64,000 nucleotides of DNA, taken from NCBI GenBank assembly GCA_913060975.1, contig CAJXVC010000001.1, positions 248,001-312,000 of the forward strand, given 5' to 3'. The first letter of the stretch is position 1. Each line of letters starts with the position of its first letter. The notes beneath the pieces were generated by a model. The model did not search any database and had not been told where the DNA came from. It was given only the letters and a program-made list of their open reading frames with translations. This document shows, piece after piece, positions 32,092-41,970 of the stretch. The position numbers and the translations under genes were made by a program. Source of the stretch: an uncultured Gammaproteobacteria bacterium (GTDB lineage: Bacteria; Pseudomonadota; Gammaproteobacteria; Pseudomonadales; Pseudohongiellaceae).

Positions 32092-33090
32092 CTAGTCCGC
32101 CACGGTCAGAAGATCTGCATAACGCGGCACTGTCAGCTCAGCCAGCAACGCCTTGCGCTCTTGCGTATTCTGAGTCAAAGCGCAGCTCTCGATCACTCCC
32201 CTGCTTAAGTGGGGCGCAAACATTTCAATAAATTCAATCATATAGCTGCGTAAGTGCATGCCCCTTCTAAAGCCTATGCTGGTCAGGCTCGGGGCAAACA
32301 AGTGACTGGCATCGATGGCTATCAGGTCGCTGTCCTTGTCGGCCTCATGGGCCATGTCAGCGACAATCCCGACCCCCAGCCCTAGCCGCACATAAGTCTT
32401 GATGACATCCGCATCCGCAGCCGTGAACACCACGTTCGGCGCCAGGCCATGTTGTTTGAAGGCTTCGTCCAGTCTGGAGCGCCCGGTAAAGCCAAAGGTG
32501 TAGGTCACCAGCGGAAACCGGGCCAGATCGGCAATGCTCAGTGTGCTGCCAGCTGCCAGAGGATGGTCGCGCGGCAACAGAATCGCCCGGTTCCAGTAAT
32601 AACAGGGCATCATCACCAGGTCACTGAACTGCTCCAGCGCTTCCGTGGCGATGGCGAAGTCTGCCGTACCATTGGCTGCCAGTTCGCTGATTTGCACCGG
32701 CGACCCCTGATGCAGCTGCAAGGCAACGCGCGGGAATTTGCCAATAAAGCGCCCGATTACCGGGGGCAACACATAGCGGCTCTGGGTATGGGTCGTGGCA
32801 ATGCCCAGCGTGCCTGCATTCTTGTCGGCATGCTCCAAGGCGATGGCCTTGATGGCCGAGACTTGCCGCAAGACCTCGTCGGCGTGCGCGAGTATGGTCT
32901 CCCCGGCTGCTGTCAGATGACTCAGGTGCTTACCACTACGTGCAAAAATCTCGACACCCAACTCTTCTTCCAGTTGGCGGATCTGCTTGCTTACCCCGGG
33001 TTGCGAGGTGTGCAGCGCCAGTGCCGCCCGCGAGATATTGAGATGTTGTTTGGCAATTTCGCTGACAAAGCGTAGTTGTTGCAGTTTCAT
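32092..33090 (-). CDS. cysB: CysB-like LysR transcription regulator
   Basis: A 332-aa LysR-type activator. The winged HTH at residues about 1-60 starts MKLQQLRFVSEI and has SQPGVSKQIRQLEEELG; the family then shows the SGKHLSHLTAAGE turn and the CysB-type THTQSRYVLPPVIGRF. CysB family members activate sulfate uptake/reduction genes and sense acetylserine or sulfate/APS. The frame extends six codons further (to 33108), but alignment with CysB places the start here. It is convergent with cysH and divergent from a TauE/SafE permease. CysB versus Cbl cannot be separated by eye. Confidence 0.88.
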   Translation of the reverse strand: MKLQQLRFVSEIAKQHLNISRAALALHTSQPGVSKQIRQLEEELGVEIFARSGKHLSHLTAAGETILAHADEVLRQVSAIKAIALEHADKNAGTLGIATTHTQSRYVLPPVIGRFIGKFPRVALQLHQGSPVQISELAANGTADFAIATEALEQFSDLVMMPCYYWNRAILLPRDHPLAAGSTLSIADLARFPLVTYTFGFTGRSRLDEAFKQHGLAPNVVFTAADADVIKTYVRLGLGVGIVADMAHEADKDSDLIAIDASHLFAPSLTSIGFRRGMHLRSYMIEFIEMFAPHLSRGVIESCALTQNTQERKALLAELTVPRYADLLTVAD

Positions 33091-33116
33091 AGTATGGCCA
33101 GTCATCATTAATAACG

Positions 33117-33126
33117 AATAGCTATT
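33117..33126. promoter_or_regulatory. Palindrome AATAGCTATT
   Basis: A perfect 10-bp palindrome between the divergent cysB-like gene and the TauE/SafE permease gene, 26 nt from the cysB start. Possible operator or part of a promoter. Confidence 0.35.
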
Positions 33127-33140
33127 AAAATATAATTAAA

Positions 33141-33157
33141 TATTCTTTTAAAGAATA
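33141..33157. promoter_or_regulatory. Palindrome TATTCTTT-t-AAAGAATA
   Basis: A perfect 8-bp inverted repeat with one central base in the cysB/permease divergent region. AT-rich sites in such positions are typical of LysR-regulated divergent promoters, so an autoregulatory CysB-type site is a reasonable guess. Confidence 0.45.
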
Positions 33158-33223
33158 ACATTAATCACGTAATGTCGATTCCCTTTTGCAGGCAGGCTGA
33201 AACTGGCCGATTACTGAGCAAGC

Positions 33224-34012
33224 ATGGATATTCTGTTACATATCATCGCGGGCGCTGGCGTCGGCTTTGCCGTTGGTCTGACCGGCGTCGGTGGCGGTTC
33301 CTTGATGACCCCACTACTGCTGTTGTTTGGCTACCCTGCGCCCGTGGCGATTGGCACCGACTTGCTTTATGCCGCGGTCACCAAAGCTGGCGGCGCCTGG
33401 TCCCATCACCGTGCCGGCAATGTCGAATGGGGCATCGTCGGCTGGCTGGCATTGGGCAGTATTCCGGCCTCTGTTTTTCTGCACTGGGTGCTGCAGGGCA
33501 GCGGTTTTCAGGAATCGGAGGGCTACGCCGAACTACTGACAACCAGTCTGGGCATCATGCTGATCATCACTTCTGTCATCCTGCTTTCCCGGGACCGGAT
33601 TCGCTTCAGTGCTGTGCAGGATTCTCCACCGGCTTTGCTGAGCTTTCTCCACAATCACCGCACCGCCATGACTTTTGTTATGGGGGTATTGCTGGGTATT
33701 TGCGTGACCTTGTCGTCGGTGGGGGCTGGAGCCTTCGGCGCAGCCATATTGCTCACTCTGTACGCCCGTATTTCCACGGTTCGTATCATCGGTACCGATA
33801 TCGCCCACGCCGTGCCGTTAACCCTGATTGCCGGTTTGGGCTACTTGCTGACTGGCTATGTGGATTTCCAATTGCTGGCGGGATTATTGATTGGCTCGCT
33901 GCCGGCGATACATTTCGGATCACGGCTGAGCAATCGGGTGCCGGATAAAATACTGCAGCGCTTGCTGGTGGTCGTGCTGCTGACACTGGGGATGTTTTAC
34001 ACGCTGGGCTAA
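33224..34012 (+). CDS. TauE/SafE (TSUP) family permease
   Basis: A 262-aa protein with about eight TM segments. The two TSUP repeats are visible as GFAVGLTGVGGGSLMTPLLL near the N-terminus and LGICVTLSSVGAGAFGAAILL in the second half. The family exports sulfite, sulfoacetate and related organosulfonates, or takes up thiosulfate/sulfate. The position divergent from a CysB-like regulator and next to cysH favours sulfite or sulfate handling here. A frame +1 reading in the same DNA is a shadow. Confidence 0.9.
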   Translation: MDILLHIIAGAGVGFAVGLTGVGGGSLMTPLLLLFGYPAPVAIGTDLLYAAVTKAGGAWSHHRAGNVEWGIVGWLALGSIPASVFLHWVLQGSGFQESEGYAELLTTSLGIMLIITSVILLSRDRIRFSAVQDSPPALLSFLHNHRTAMTFVMGVLLGICVTLSSVGAGAFGAAILLTLYARISTVRIIGTDIAHAVPLTLIAGLGYLLTGYVDFQLLAGLLIGSLPAIHFGSRLSNRVPDKILQRLLVVVLLTLGMFYTLG

Positions 34013-34037
34013 GCCCGTTGCATAAAACGTAGCAGCC

Positions 34038-34952
34038 TTATTTGTTGGCGACGCCGTGTGGCACATGGCCTGTCGCCACATGATTGCGAGCTGATTCGCA
34101 ATGGCCTTCCTGATCATCAAAGAAAACGTCGGCATCAAAAGCCTGCAAGAACTGACCTTTGTCCAGCCCGCCAAGAAATAATGACTCATCAATGCGGATG
34201 TTCCAGGCTCGCAAGGTACGGACCACGCGCTCATGGGCCGGTGCGGCGCGCGCAGTAACCAGGCAGGTTCGCAGTGGCGCCTCGCCGGGTGGAAACGCGC
34301 CTTGCAGTTGTTGCAAAGCCGCCAAGAACGGTTTGAAGGGACCGCCGCTGAGCGGCTCATTGGCTGCTTCACGTTCGTTCTTGGTAAAGGCCTCGAGGCC
34401 GCTATTCTTGAAGATGATTTCTGATTCATCTGAAAACAGCACGGCATCGCCATCAAAGGCGATCTTCAATAATTCATGGGGCGCCTTGGGCTTCTTGGAG
34501 GGCAGAATGGTTGCTGCCGCCACACCCATTTCGAGAGCCTGCCTTACATCCACGCCATCGGTGGACAAAAACAGATGACAATTAAACGGCGCGATATAGC
34601 GGTACGGACTGTCACCACTGCAAAATGCAGCCCGGGTAATATTGAGGCCGTAGTGCTCAATGGAATTGAAAATACGCAGCCCGGTGTCGGCGCTGTTACG
34701 CGACAACAGAATCACTTCCACTGGCGATTCGCCTAACAAAGTATTCAGTTTTAACAGTTTCTGAACCAGCGAAAAGGCGACGCCTTCCTGCAATGGCTCG
34801 TCTTCATGTTCAATCTGGTACTTCTGATAGGCATCGAGCCCTTCTTCTTCGAATACCCGATGACTTTCGGCCAGATCGAAAAGCGCTCGCGAGGAGATCG
34901 CAATGACCAGCGGATCAATGGCAGGAATTTTCTTGTCAGTCATGGCAGACAT
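34038..34952 (-). CDS. Cytosolic 5'-nucleotidase family protein
   Basis: A 304-aa protein of the PF06189-type 5'-nucleotidases (relatives of eukaryotic cytosolic 5'-nucleotidase 1A), which dephosphorylate nucleoside monophosphates. Visible signatures are LVIAISSRALFDL at the N-terminus, VEVILLSRNSADTGLRIFNSI, FCSGDSPYRYIAPFNCHLFLS, AFDGDAVLFSDESE and C-terminal VFFDDQEGHCESA, matching HAD-type motifs I-IV. Met4 is an alternative start. Convergent with the permease. Confidence 0.88.
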   Translation of the reverse strand: MSAMTDKKIPAIDPLVIAISSRALFDLAESHRVFEEEGLDAYQKYQIEHEDEPLQEGVAFSLVQKLLKLNTLLGESPVEVILLSRNSADTGLRIFNSIEHYGLNITRAAFCSGDSPYRYIAPFNCHLFLSTDGVDVRQALEMGVAAATILPSKKPKAPHELLKIAFDGDAVLFSDESEIIFKNSGLEAFTKNEREAANEPLSGGPFKPFLAALQQLQGAFPPGEAPLRTCLVTARAAPAHERVVRTLRAWNIRIDESLFLGGLDKGQFLQAFDADVFFDDQEGHCESARNHVATGHVPHGVANK

Positions 34953-35170
34953 CCGGGAATTTTGCCGACAACCCTCAGGGCATCGGCGCAGTTAAGCAAC
35001 ACTGAGACAAGTATGCCACTACACCGCTCAGCAATATAGAGCAATGGGGTATTCGCCGTTACGGCGGTCACATCTTCCAAGCAGGTGTATTGCTCATTCA
35101 GCAAGCCCGATATAGTCTGGCTATCAGTCAGCTGACAACTAATGGATTACGGCAGCAGCAAAGTAATGAC

Positions 35171-36313
35171 ATGGGAATATTGAAAGAGGAACAAAAGCTG
35201 CGCACCGGATTGATTCTCTCCGGTGGCGGTGCCAGAGCGGCTTATCAGATCGGCGTGCTGCGAGCTATCGCCACACTATTGCCGAAACACGCTCCTAATC
35301 CGTTCAATGTAATTTCCGGCACCTCAGCTGGTGCCTTGAATGCCGTGTCACTGGCGACTCATGCACAGCGCTTGCGAACCGGTGTGCGGTCACTGGAGTT
35401 CATCTGGAAAAACCTCACCAGCGATCAGGTTTACGACCCTCGCTCCAGCAATATGCTCGGCAGCTTGTCCAATCTGGTCGTGCCGTTACTGGGCAAGAAA
35501 AGCACTTCCAACTCGATCGCCCTGTTTGATTCGGCACCACTGGCCAATCTGTTGGGCCGGGTACTGAAATTCGAACGCATTCAACGCAACATCGATATCG
35601 GTCTGCTCGATGCGATAAGCATTACGGCCAGCGCCTACAGCACCGGTGAGTCAGTCTCTTTTTATCAGGCCGTTAAAGGCATTGAAGATTGGGAAGGGCC
35701 GCATCGAATCGGTCGCCGTGATACGTTAACACTCGATCATTTACTCGCCTCATCAGCAATACCGGTAATGTTTCCTGCCATTAAACTTGGCGACCAGTAT
35801 TTCGGCGATGGTGCCGTGAGACAACTGGCACCTACAAGTACCCCTTTGCATCTCGGGGCACGACGCATTCTGGCAATCGGTGTAAGCGGTAATCGAACCA
35901 AGCGCCCTTTGGAAGACGAGATGACTGAGCACCCTACCCTGTTACAATTGTTAGGGCACCTTCTCAATAGTGCGTTTGTCGATACGCTGGAGAACGATCT
36001 TGAATTCCTGCGGCATATGAACGAAGTGCTGCCCCATGTGCCGAAACGTGCCTTACGCAAGTACGGCATCGACATGACTGAAGTAGAGTTGCTGGAGATT
36101 TCGCCTAGCCAGGAATTGAACGTACTGGCTCAGGATTTCTACGACGAACTGCCGAAGCCGCTTTCGCGTTATATCAAACCGGAAACTTCGGGCAGTATGT
36201 TAAGCCTGATTTTATTTGAGAAAGGTTTTTGCTCGGCACTGTGGCGCCTCGGTTACGAAGACGCCATGAACAAAGAAAACGAGATTCGCGAATTCTTCCG
36301 CGTTCAGGAATAA
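35171..36313 (+). CDS. Patatin-like phospholipase
   Basis: A 380-aa patatin-family acyl hydrolase. The oxyanion-hole motif SGGGARAAYQIGVL is followed by the nucleophile elbow GTSAG (Ser52), and the catalytic Asp lies in YFGDGAVRQL. No signal peptide, so probably cytosolic or peripheral at the inner membrane. The frame extends upstream to 35090 without homology-bearing sequence; 35171 is chosen because the conserved domain begins shortly after it. Convergent with msrA, 6 nt apart. Confidence 0.88.
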   Translation: MGILKEEQKLRTGLILSGGGARAAYQIGVLRAIATLLPKHAPNPFNVISGTSAGALNAVSLATHAQRLRTGVRSLEFIWKNLTSDQVYDPRSSNMLGSLSNLVVPLLGKKSTSNSIALFDSAPLANLLGRVLKFERIQRNIDIGLLDAISITASAYSTGESVSFYQAVKGIEDWEGPHRIGRRDTLTLDHLLASSAIPVMFPAIKLGDQYFGDGAVRQLAPTSTPLHLGARRILAIGVSGNRTKRPLEDEMTEHPTLLQLLGHLLNSAFVDTLENDLEFLRHMNEVLPHVPKRALRKYGIDMTEVELLEISPSQELNVLAQDFYDELPKPLSRYIKPETSGSMLSLILFEKGFCSALWRLGYEDAMNKENEIREFFRVQE

Positions 36314-36319
36314 GCGCGC

Positions 36320-36982
36320 CTAGTCTTGCTCTGGCCGATAACACGCGCCGGTGCCGGCAAGCCCGCAATAGCCGCCCGGGTTCTTGGCCAGATACTGCTG
36401 GTGGTAATCTTCCGCATAATAGAATTTTTCCAGCGGTTTGATTTCCGTAGTTATCTGCGCATAGCCTTTTTCATTCAGTGACTGCTGAAATGTTTTGGCG
36501 CTTTGCTCGGCGGCTTTCTGTTGCTGCTCATTGGTCGCGTAAATCGCCGAACGATACTGGGTGCCGCGATCGTTGCCCTGACGCATTCCCTGAGTTGGAT
36601 CATGGGCTTCCCAAAACTGCGCAAGCAATTCCTGAAAACTGATTTGGGCAGGATCAAAAAACACCAACACTGCTTCGGTATGCCCGGTCATGCCACTACA
36701 TACATCTTCGTAAGTCGGATGCGCCGTCAACCCGCCTGCATAACCAGCTGCTGTGCTGAACACACCAGGCAATTCCCAGAACAGCCGCTCTGCTCCCCAA
36801 AAACAGCCCAGGCCGAAAATCGCTTTTTCAAGATGGGCCGGCACGGGTTCCACAATGGGGTTGCCGTTGACAAAATGCTCGGGAGAAAAACTGAGTGCTT
36901 GCTCGCGATCCGCAATGGCTTCTTCGCGACTCGGCAATTCGACGGCTTTTGCTTGGCGACTGAACAACATGGTGGGCCTCAT
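36320..36982 (-). CDS. msrA: Peptide methionine-S-sulfoxide reductase
   Basis: A 220-aa repair enzyme reducing methionine-S-sulfoxide in proteins. Catalytic Cys60 is in [10 protein letters not shown]; resolving cysteines lie in the C-terminal [18 protein letters not shown]. Other family segments are [22 protein letters not shown] and [16 protein letters not shown]. Length and the two C-terminal cysteines match E. coli MsrA. Met5 is an alternative start. Confidence 0.95.
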   Translation of the reverse strand: MRPTMLFSRQAKAVELPSREEAIADREQALSFSPEHFVNGNPIVEPVPAHLEKAIFGLGCFWGAERLFWELPGVFSTAAGYAGGLTAHPTYEDVCSGMTGHTEAVLVFFDPAQISFQELLAQFWEAHDPTQGMRQGNDRGTQYRSAIYATNEQQQKAAEQSAKTFQQSLNEKGYAQITTEIKPLEKFYYAEDYHQQYLAKNPGGYCGLAGTGACYRPEQD

Positions 36983-37087
36983 CTATTGAGTTCGAAATTG
37001 CGCACTTGCTCGGTGCGCAGACGCCGTGATTGATTGAATCGGTGTCTTGCATACGGCAAGATGCAGACACAACAATGATAACGGGTA

Positions 37088-38503
37088 TTGTACGATATGA
37101 ACCGGATAATGCATGTGCCTTTACTGACGCTCAGAGCAGCAATTTTTCGTTTTGGCGGTTTTCTCCCTCGGCTCGATTGCCTGCCGCCTGCCAATTCCCT
37201 GTTGGCAGTATGTCTGCTTTTTAGCGCCGGCAGTGCCTCTGTCACTCTGGCGAACCCCGCGTCAGTGCGTAGCGATCTCGACAATCCAATTCTACAGCTG
37301 AGTACAGTCATGCCCCAAACCCCGGACAAGACAGCCAATAACCCTGCCATTCAGCCCTTTACGATAGCCATTCCCGACAGCGCGCTGGAGGATTTGCAGT
37401 CGCGCCTGAGCAATACACGTTGGCCGGATCAATTAACCGATGTGAGCTGGGAGTACGGTACCGAGAAATCTGCACTGCAAGAGATCGTCAGATACTGGCA
37501 AGACGAATTTTCCTGGCGTGAACAAGAAGCCACCCTGAATGCCATGGATCAATACACTACTGAAGTGGATGGTCTCGACATGCACTTCATTCATCAGCGC
37601 GCCGCGAACAGCGACGCGATTCCCCTGCTTCTGGTACATGGCTGGCCTGGCTCTATTGCCGAATTCACCCACCTGATTCCGCAACTCGCAAACCCCGAAG
37701 CGCACGGCGGCACAGCTAGCGATGCGTTTCATGTCATCGCTCCGTCCCTGCCCGGCTTCGGCTTTTCGGAAAAGCCAGCCACTGCAGGCTATAGCCCGGA
37801 GCGTATCGCATTGGTGTTGGCCGAATTAATGGCTACTCTGGGTTATGAACAATATGCCCTGGCCGGCGGCGACTGGGGCGGCATTATCAATCGTCATCTG
37901 GCCAATCATTATCCGGAGCGACTGATTGCCTTGCACAGCAACTTTGTTCTCGCCGCGCCTCCTGAAGACCCGGCCCAGCGTGATCAAGCCACTGCCGAGG
38001 AACTGGCCTTGCGCGAGAGTCGTGCTAACTTTATGCGCAATGAATTGGCCTACCAGCAAATTCAGGGCACCAAGCCGCAATCATTGGGCTATGGCTTGAA
38101 TGATTCCCCGGTGGGGCTGGCAGCATGGATAGTGGAGAAATTCCATGGCTGGACCGACATGCCGCAGGGGCCTGATGGTGATCTGGATGACTATTTCGCT
38201 AAGGATGACTTGCTGACCAACATCAGCATCTACTGGTTTACCGAGACGATTACCTCCTCGATGCGCATCTATTACGAAAACCGCAATACCCCGACCATCA
38301 AGCCCATGGAATACATCTCGGTGCCAACCGGCGGTGCGATTTACCCGGCGGAGATGTATCAAACACCGCGGGCCTGGGCCGAGGCGTCCTACAATATTCA
38401 ACACTGGACCGAGATGCCGGCCGGCGGGCATTTTGCAGCTCTGGAGCAAACCGAAACCTACCTGCAGGATTTGCGCCGCTTCTTTCAGGCATATCGGCCC
38501 TGA
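37088..38503 (+). CDS. Exported epoxide hydrolase (EHN + alpha/beta hydrolase)
   Basis: A 471-aa protein. The N-terminus has a long hydrophobic signal region (about residues 10-56). The EHN domain follows (about 88-195, with ALEDLQSRLSNTRWPDQL), then the alpha/beta hydrolase with HGWPGS (oxyanion region, 184-189), nucleophile Asp262 in AGGDWGG, and the catalytic His in PAGGHFAALE near residue 450. This is the microsomal-type epoxide hydrolase architecture, hydrating epoxides to diols. Export to the periplasm or membrane is unusual and fits detoxification or degradation of lipophilic substrates. Met4 is an alternative start. Confidence 0.88.
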   Translation: MYDMNRIMHVPLLTLRAAIFRFGGFLPRLDCLPPANSLLAVCLLFSAGSASVTLANPASVRSDLDNPILQLSTVMPQTPDKTANNPAIQPFTIAIPDSALEDLQSRLSNTRWPDQLTDVSWEYGTEKSALQEIVRYWQDEFSWREQEATLNAMDQYTTEVDGLDMHFIHQRAANSDAIPLLLVHGWPGSIAEFTHLIPQLANPEAHGGTASDAFHVIAPSLPGFGFSEKPATAGYSPERIALVLAELMATLGYEQYALAGGDWGGIINRHLANHYPERLIALHSNFVLAAPPEDPAQRDQATAEELALRESRANFMRNELAYQQIQGTKPQSLGYGLNDSPVGLAAWIVEKFHGWTDMPQGPDGDLDDYFAKDDLLTNISIYWFTETITSSMRIYYENRNTPTIKPMEYISVPTGGAIYPAEMYQTPRAWAEASYNIQHWTEMPAGGHFAALEQTETYLQDLRRFFQAYRP

Positions 38504-38655
38504 CAGCTGGCACAGTAGTTCTGCCAGGGACCGTGGGGTGAGGCATTTAGCGGAGAAATTAGATAAGCTTCACGTCACTATTATTCACGTCATTACAATA
38601 AAGAGTTGCCTGTAGCCATCGGCTGGGCAACGCGCACAAACGGGAATGGGAAGCC

Positions 38656-40233
38656 ATGAGTGAAAGCACGCAAAGCACCGCCGCAGAAATGAAAGGCATA
38701 CTGGCCTGGATCGAACGCTCAGGAAACAAGTTACCCGACCCGGTGTTTATCTTCTTGTGGTGTATTGCCGCGGTCGTTGCGATCAGTGTCGTGGCAGCCT
38801 TGCTTGGTGCCCAGGCCGCTCACCCTACCCAGGTTGACGCCGCTGGCAATGCTGTGCTGGTGCAAGCCCAGAGTTTGCTTTCCGGCGACAATATTCAACG
38901 TTTACTGGTCAGCATGCCAGCCACATTCACCAGCTTTCATCCGCTGGGTTATGTGCTGGTGGTCATGCTCGGTGCAGGCGTCGCTGAACGCTCCGGTTTG
39001 TTTGCCGCGGCAATGAGTGGTGCCGTTGCCCGCGCGCCCAAATTCTTGCTAACCCCGGCAGTCGCTTTGATTGGCATGATGGGCAATCTGGCAACGGATG
39101 CTGCCTATGTGGTCTTGATTCCTATTGCCGGTGTGATCTTTGCCGCCGCGGGTCGCCATCCAATCGCCGGTATTGCCGCCGCCTTTGCTGGCGTGTCCGG
39201 CGGCTTCTCAGCCAATCTGCTGCCCGGTCAACTCGATGCCTTGCTATTCGGTATCACCGAGGCTGCGGCTGAAACCATTCTGCCGACCTGGGATGCCAAT
39301 ATTGCTGGTAACGCCTACTTTATTATTGCCATGACTTTCGTTTTCCTGCCGGTCATCTGGTACGTCACGGACAAGATGATCGAGCCGCGATTGGAGCCCA
39401 TCAAGCCCGGCGAGATGGAAAGCAGCAGCGCTGGCATGATCAAGGACCCTGATACAAAACTGTCTGATGTTGAACGCAAAGGCTTACGCAACGCCGGCTA
39501 TGCTTGTCTGGCAGTCATCGCTCTGTGGGTGTTTCTCTGCGTTGGCCCCGGTACCCCTCTGGTTGATGAGAGCGCGGCGCCAGAAGCGCGTTTCAATCCT
39601 TTCTTCCAGTCACTTGTCGCGGGCTTTTTCGTTCTCTTTCTCGCCGCCGGTTGGGCCTATGGCGTCGCCGCCGGCACAGTGTACTCCCACCGCGATATCG
39701 TGAAAATGATGAGCGGAGCCATGGGTGACCTGTCCTATTACCTGGTATTGGCCTTTGTCGCCGCTCATTTTGTTGCCATGTTTAACTGGTCGAATCTTGG
39801 CCTGATTTTCGCCATCAAAGGCGCCGCCTTTTTGGAAGGCGCCAATCTGCCGGATTCCATTTTGCTGTCATTGATCATTTTGTTCGGTGCCTTCATCAAT
39901 CTGTTTATCGGTTCAGCCAGTGCCAAGTGGGCTCTGCTGGCTCCAGTACTGGTACCTATGCTTATGTTGATCGGGATCAGTCCGGAGATGAGCACAGCAG
40001 CGTATCGTGTCGGTGATGGTGCAACCAATATCATCACACCGTTAATGCCCTACTTTCCGTTGATACTGATTTTCTGTCAGCGTTGGCAAAAAGAATTTGG
40101 TCTGGGCAGTCTGGCGGCCACGATGCTGCCCTACTCGGTGCTTTTATTAATTGCCGGCTTGGCGATGACCATTATCTGGGTCGTCATCGGTATACCACTG
40201 GGGCCAAACGCGCCAGTCGGTTTCAGTTTGTAG
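38656..40233 (+). CDS. AbgT-family transporter
   Basis: A 525-aa inner-membrane protein with about 11-13 TM segments. Family signatures are WIERSGNKLPDPVFIFLWCI at the N-terminus, LVVMLGAGVAERSGLF, the NLATDAAYVVLIPIAG hairpin region and RVGDGATNIITPLMPYF near the end. AbgT proteins import p-aminobenzoyl-glutamate or act as proton-driven exporters of sulfonamides and p-aminobenzoate derivatives. It is followed 22 nt later by a TPR protein on the same strand, probably one transcript closed by the terminator at 41852-41893. Confidence 0.93.
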   Translation: MSESTQSTAAEMKGILAWIERSGNKLPDPVFIFLWCIAAVVAISVVAALLGAQAAHPTQVDAAGNAVLVQAQSLLSGDNIQRLLVSMPATFTSFHPLGYVLVVMLGAGVAERSGLFAAAMSGAVARAPKFLLTPAVALIGMMGNLATDAAYVVLIPIAGVIFAAAGRHPIAGIAAAFAGVSGGFSANLLPGQLDALLFGITEAAAETILPTWDANIAGNAYFIIAMTFVFLPVIWYVTDKMIEPRLEPIKPGEMESSSAGMIKDPDTKLSDVERKGLRNAGYACLAVIALWVFLCVGPGTPLVDESAAPEARFNPFFQSLVAGFFVLFLAAGWAYGVAAGTVYSHRDIVKMMSGAMGDLSYYLVLAFVAAHFVAMFNWSNLGLIFAIKGAAFLEGANLPDSILLSLIILFGAFINLFIGSASAKWALLAPVLVPMLMLIGISPEMSTAAYRVGDGATNIITPLMPYFPLILIFCQRWQKEFGLGSLAATMLPYSVLLLIAGLAMTIIWVVIGIPLGPNAPVGFSL

Positions 40234-40255
40234 TAAGTTTTTAGAGGATTTAAGT

Positions 40256-41833
40256 ATGCGAAGTACGATTGCCAGTTTGTTGTTGCTGTTGATGCCAGCG
40301 GCGTCATCGTTAGCACAGGACATCGACTATCCCGAAGGCTTTGGTGAGCCCATGCGTCTCTATACGGAAGCCATGGGTGATTTCCATTTTCCGATTTCAA
40401 CCGATTCCGAAGAGGCGCAGGCCTATTTCGATCAAGGCTTTCAGTTGATGTATTCGTTTGCCAAGGAACCGGCTGCTCATTCGTTTCGCGCATCGCAACT
40501 GGCAGACCCGGATTGCGCGATCTGCTATTGGGGCGAAGCCTGGGCATGGGGCTCCTATCTTAACGGTGCCATGACCAGTGCTGACGCACCCCGCGCATGG
40601 CACTCACTACAGGAAGCGCTTGCGCGTATTGAACAGGCCAGCCCGAAAGAAGCCGACATGATCCGTGCTCTCTCAACACGCTATATTGAGGACTATGAAC
40701 CGGAAAACCGCCGCGAACAAGACGAAGCTTATGCCGATGCCATGAGTGACCTGGCCGCCAAATACCCGGATGATTTGAACATCGTCACACTGTATGGCGA
40801 TGCCTTGTTCTTGCTGGAAGAGCGTCGTGGCTATCGTTATCTGGAAGACCCAGGCACCGCACACTTACACGATATATTGCTCAGTGTTTTGGAAAAAGAC
40901 ATCCGCCACCCTGGTGCCTGTCATTTGTTAATCCACGCAACCGAATCTACACCGACACCGGAACTGGCAGCTCCTTGCGCACGTTATCTTGGCAACTCCA
41001 TTCCCGGTGCCAGCCACATTAATCACATGCCCAGTCACACCTGGAATGAAATGGGCTTGTGGCACGATGCGGTTCGCTCCAATACCCTGGCCTGGCATTC
41101 TGACCAAAAAGCCGCCTATGACCTGGGCTTTACCATCTACCCAACGCACAACCTGACCATGCTTTATTACGCTGCCAGCATGGGTGGTGAGTCTGCCGCT
41201 GCCGTGCAAGCAGCCAAGGATCTGGCCAAGCTCAATGGCAACACTGCCATGCTGGCAATGGCCATGCTGCGCTTCGGTCGCTTTGATGAAGTGCTCGAGA
41301 TTGATCAGCCACCGAATGGCGAAATCAATCGCGCCATGTATGATTTCTCTGTTGGCTACTCGGCGTTGAAAGAAGGTGACAACGACCAGGCACAACGAAT
41401 CGCCACTGAGTTGGCGCAGCTGACAGAAACCACGACAGCGCGTTTTCGCTTCCACGACGGCGCAGACATTATTGGTACGCTGGCAGGTATTCTTGAAGGC
41501 GAGATTGCCTGGGAATCCGGCAACATCGAAGCGGCCGCGGCAGCCTTTCGCAAGGCAACCGATTATTACGATAATTTAAACTACGATGAGCCTGAACCAC
41601 TGCCCTTCTCACCGCGGCACTGGCTGGGAGCAGCCTATATGGAACTCAATGCCTATGACCGTGCTCTGGCTGAATACCGCCAGGATTTATCCGAACATCC
41701 GCACAATATCTGGAGCCTGTTTGGCGCCGAGAAAGCACTGGAGGCTCTGGGCCAAAAAGATGCAGTGATAAGCCAGGATCTTGACGAAGCGTTCAGTTAC
41801 GCAGATATCTGGTTGCTAAACACCAAACACTAA
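40256..41833 (+). CDS. Exported TPR protein with conserved histidine motifs
   Basis: A 525-aa protein with a signal peptide (cleavage near SSLA-QD). Helix pairs resembling tetratricopeptide repeats run throughout (for example EEAQAYFDQGFQLMYSFAKE near residue 52 and AAYMELNAYDRALAEYRQ near the end). Conserved-looking, non-TPR motifs are DCAICYWGEAWAWG (83-99), HLLIHATE (223-230) and HINHMPSH (254-261). The histidines and acids resemble a metal site, so the protein may be a periplasmic enzyme rather than a scaffold. It belongs to a broadly distributed uncharacterised family. It is paired with the AbgT transporter. Confidence 0.8.
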   Translation: MRSTIASLLLLLMPAASSLAQDIDYPEGFGEPMRLYTEAMGDFHFPISTDSEEAQAYFDQGFQLMYSFAKEPAAHSFRASQLADPDCAICYWGEAWAWGSYLNGAMTSADAPRAWHSLQEALARIEQASPKEADMIRALSTRYIEDYEPENRREQDEAYADAMSDLAAKYPDDLNIVTLYGDALFLLEERRGYRYLEDPGTAHLHDILLSVLEKDIRHPGACHLLIHATESTPTPELAAPCARYLGNSIPGASHINHMPSHTWNEMGLWHDAVRSNTLAWHSDQKAAYDLGFTIYPTHNLTMLYYAASMGGESAAAVQAAKDLAKLNGNTAMLAMAMLRFGRFDEVLEIDQPPNGEINRAMYDFSVGYSALKEGDNDQAQRIATELAQLTETTTARFRFHDGADIIGTLAGILEGEIAWESGNIEAAAAAFRKATDYYDNLNYDEPEPLPFSPRHWLGAAYMELNAYDRALAEYRQDLSEHPHNIWSLFGAEKALEALGQKDAVISQDLDEAFSYADIWLLNTKH

Positions 41834-41851
41834 CTGCTTTCGCTGTTTCAC

Positions 41852-41893
41852 AAAAAAAGCATCTCTCGGCAAGTACCGTGAGATGCTTTTTTT
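41852..41893. terminator. Strong bidirectional terminator
   Basis: A7, GCATCTC, bulged TCGG/CCGT continuation, 6-nt loop, GAGATGC, T7. It lies between the AbgT/TPR pair and the convergent ppc gene and can serve both strands. Confidence 0.92.
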
Positions 41894-41970
41894 ATGCCTG
41901 TACTTTTTATCCTGCTTTTCCTTCCTATCTTGCCTTTGTTGCTTTTCCTGCCTTCCCTGCTTTTTGAATT

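Noticed and set aside
33172..33948. 258-codon plus-strand frame over the TauE/SafE gene
   Set aside because: Its Cys/Arg/His-rich translation is the +1 shadow of a protein with clear TSUP motifs.
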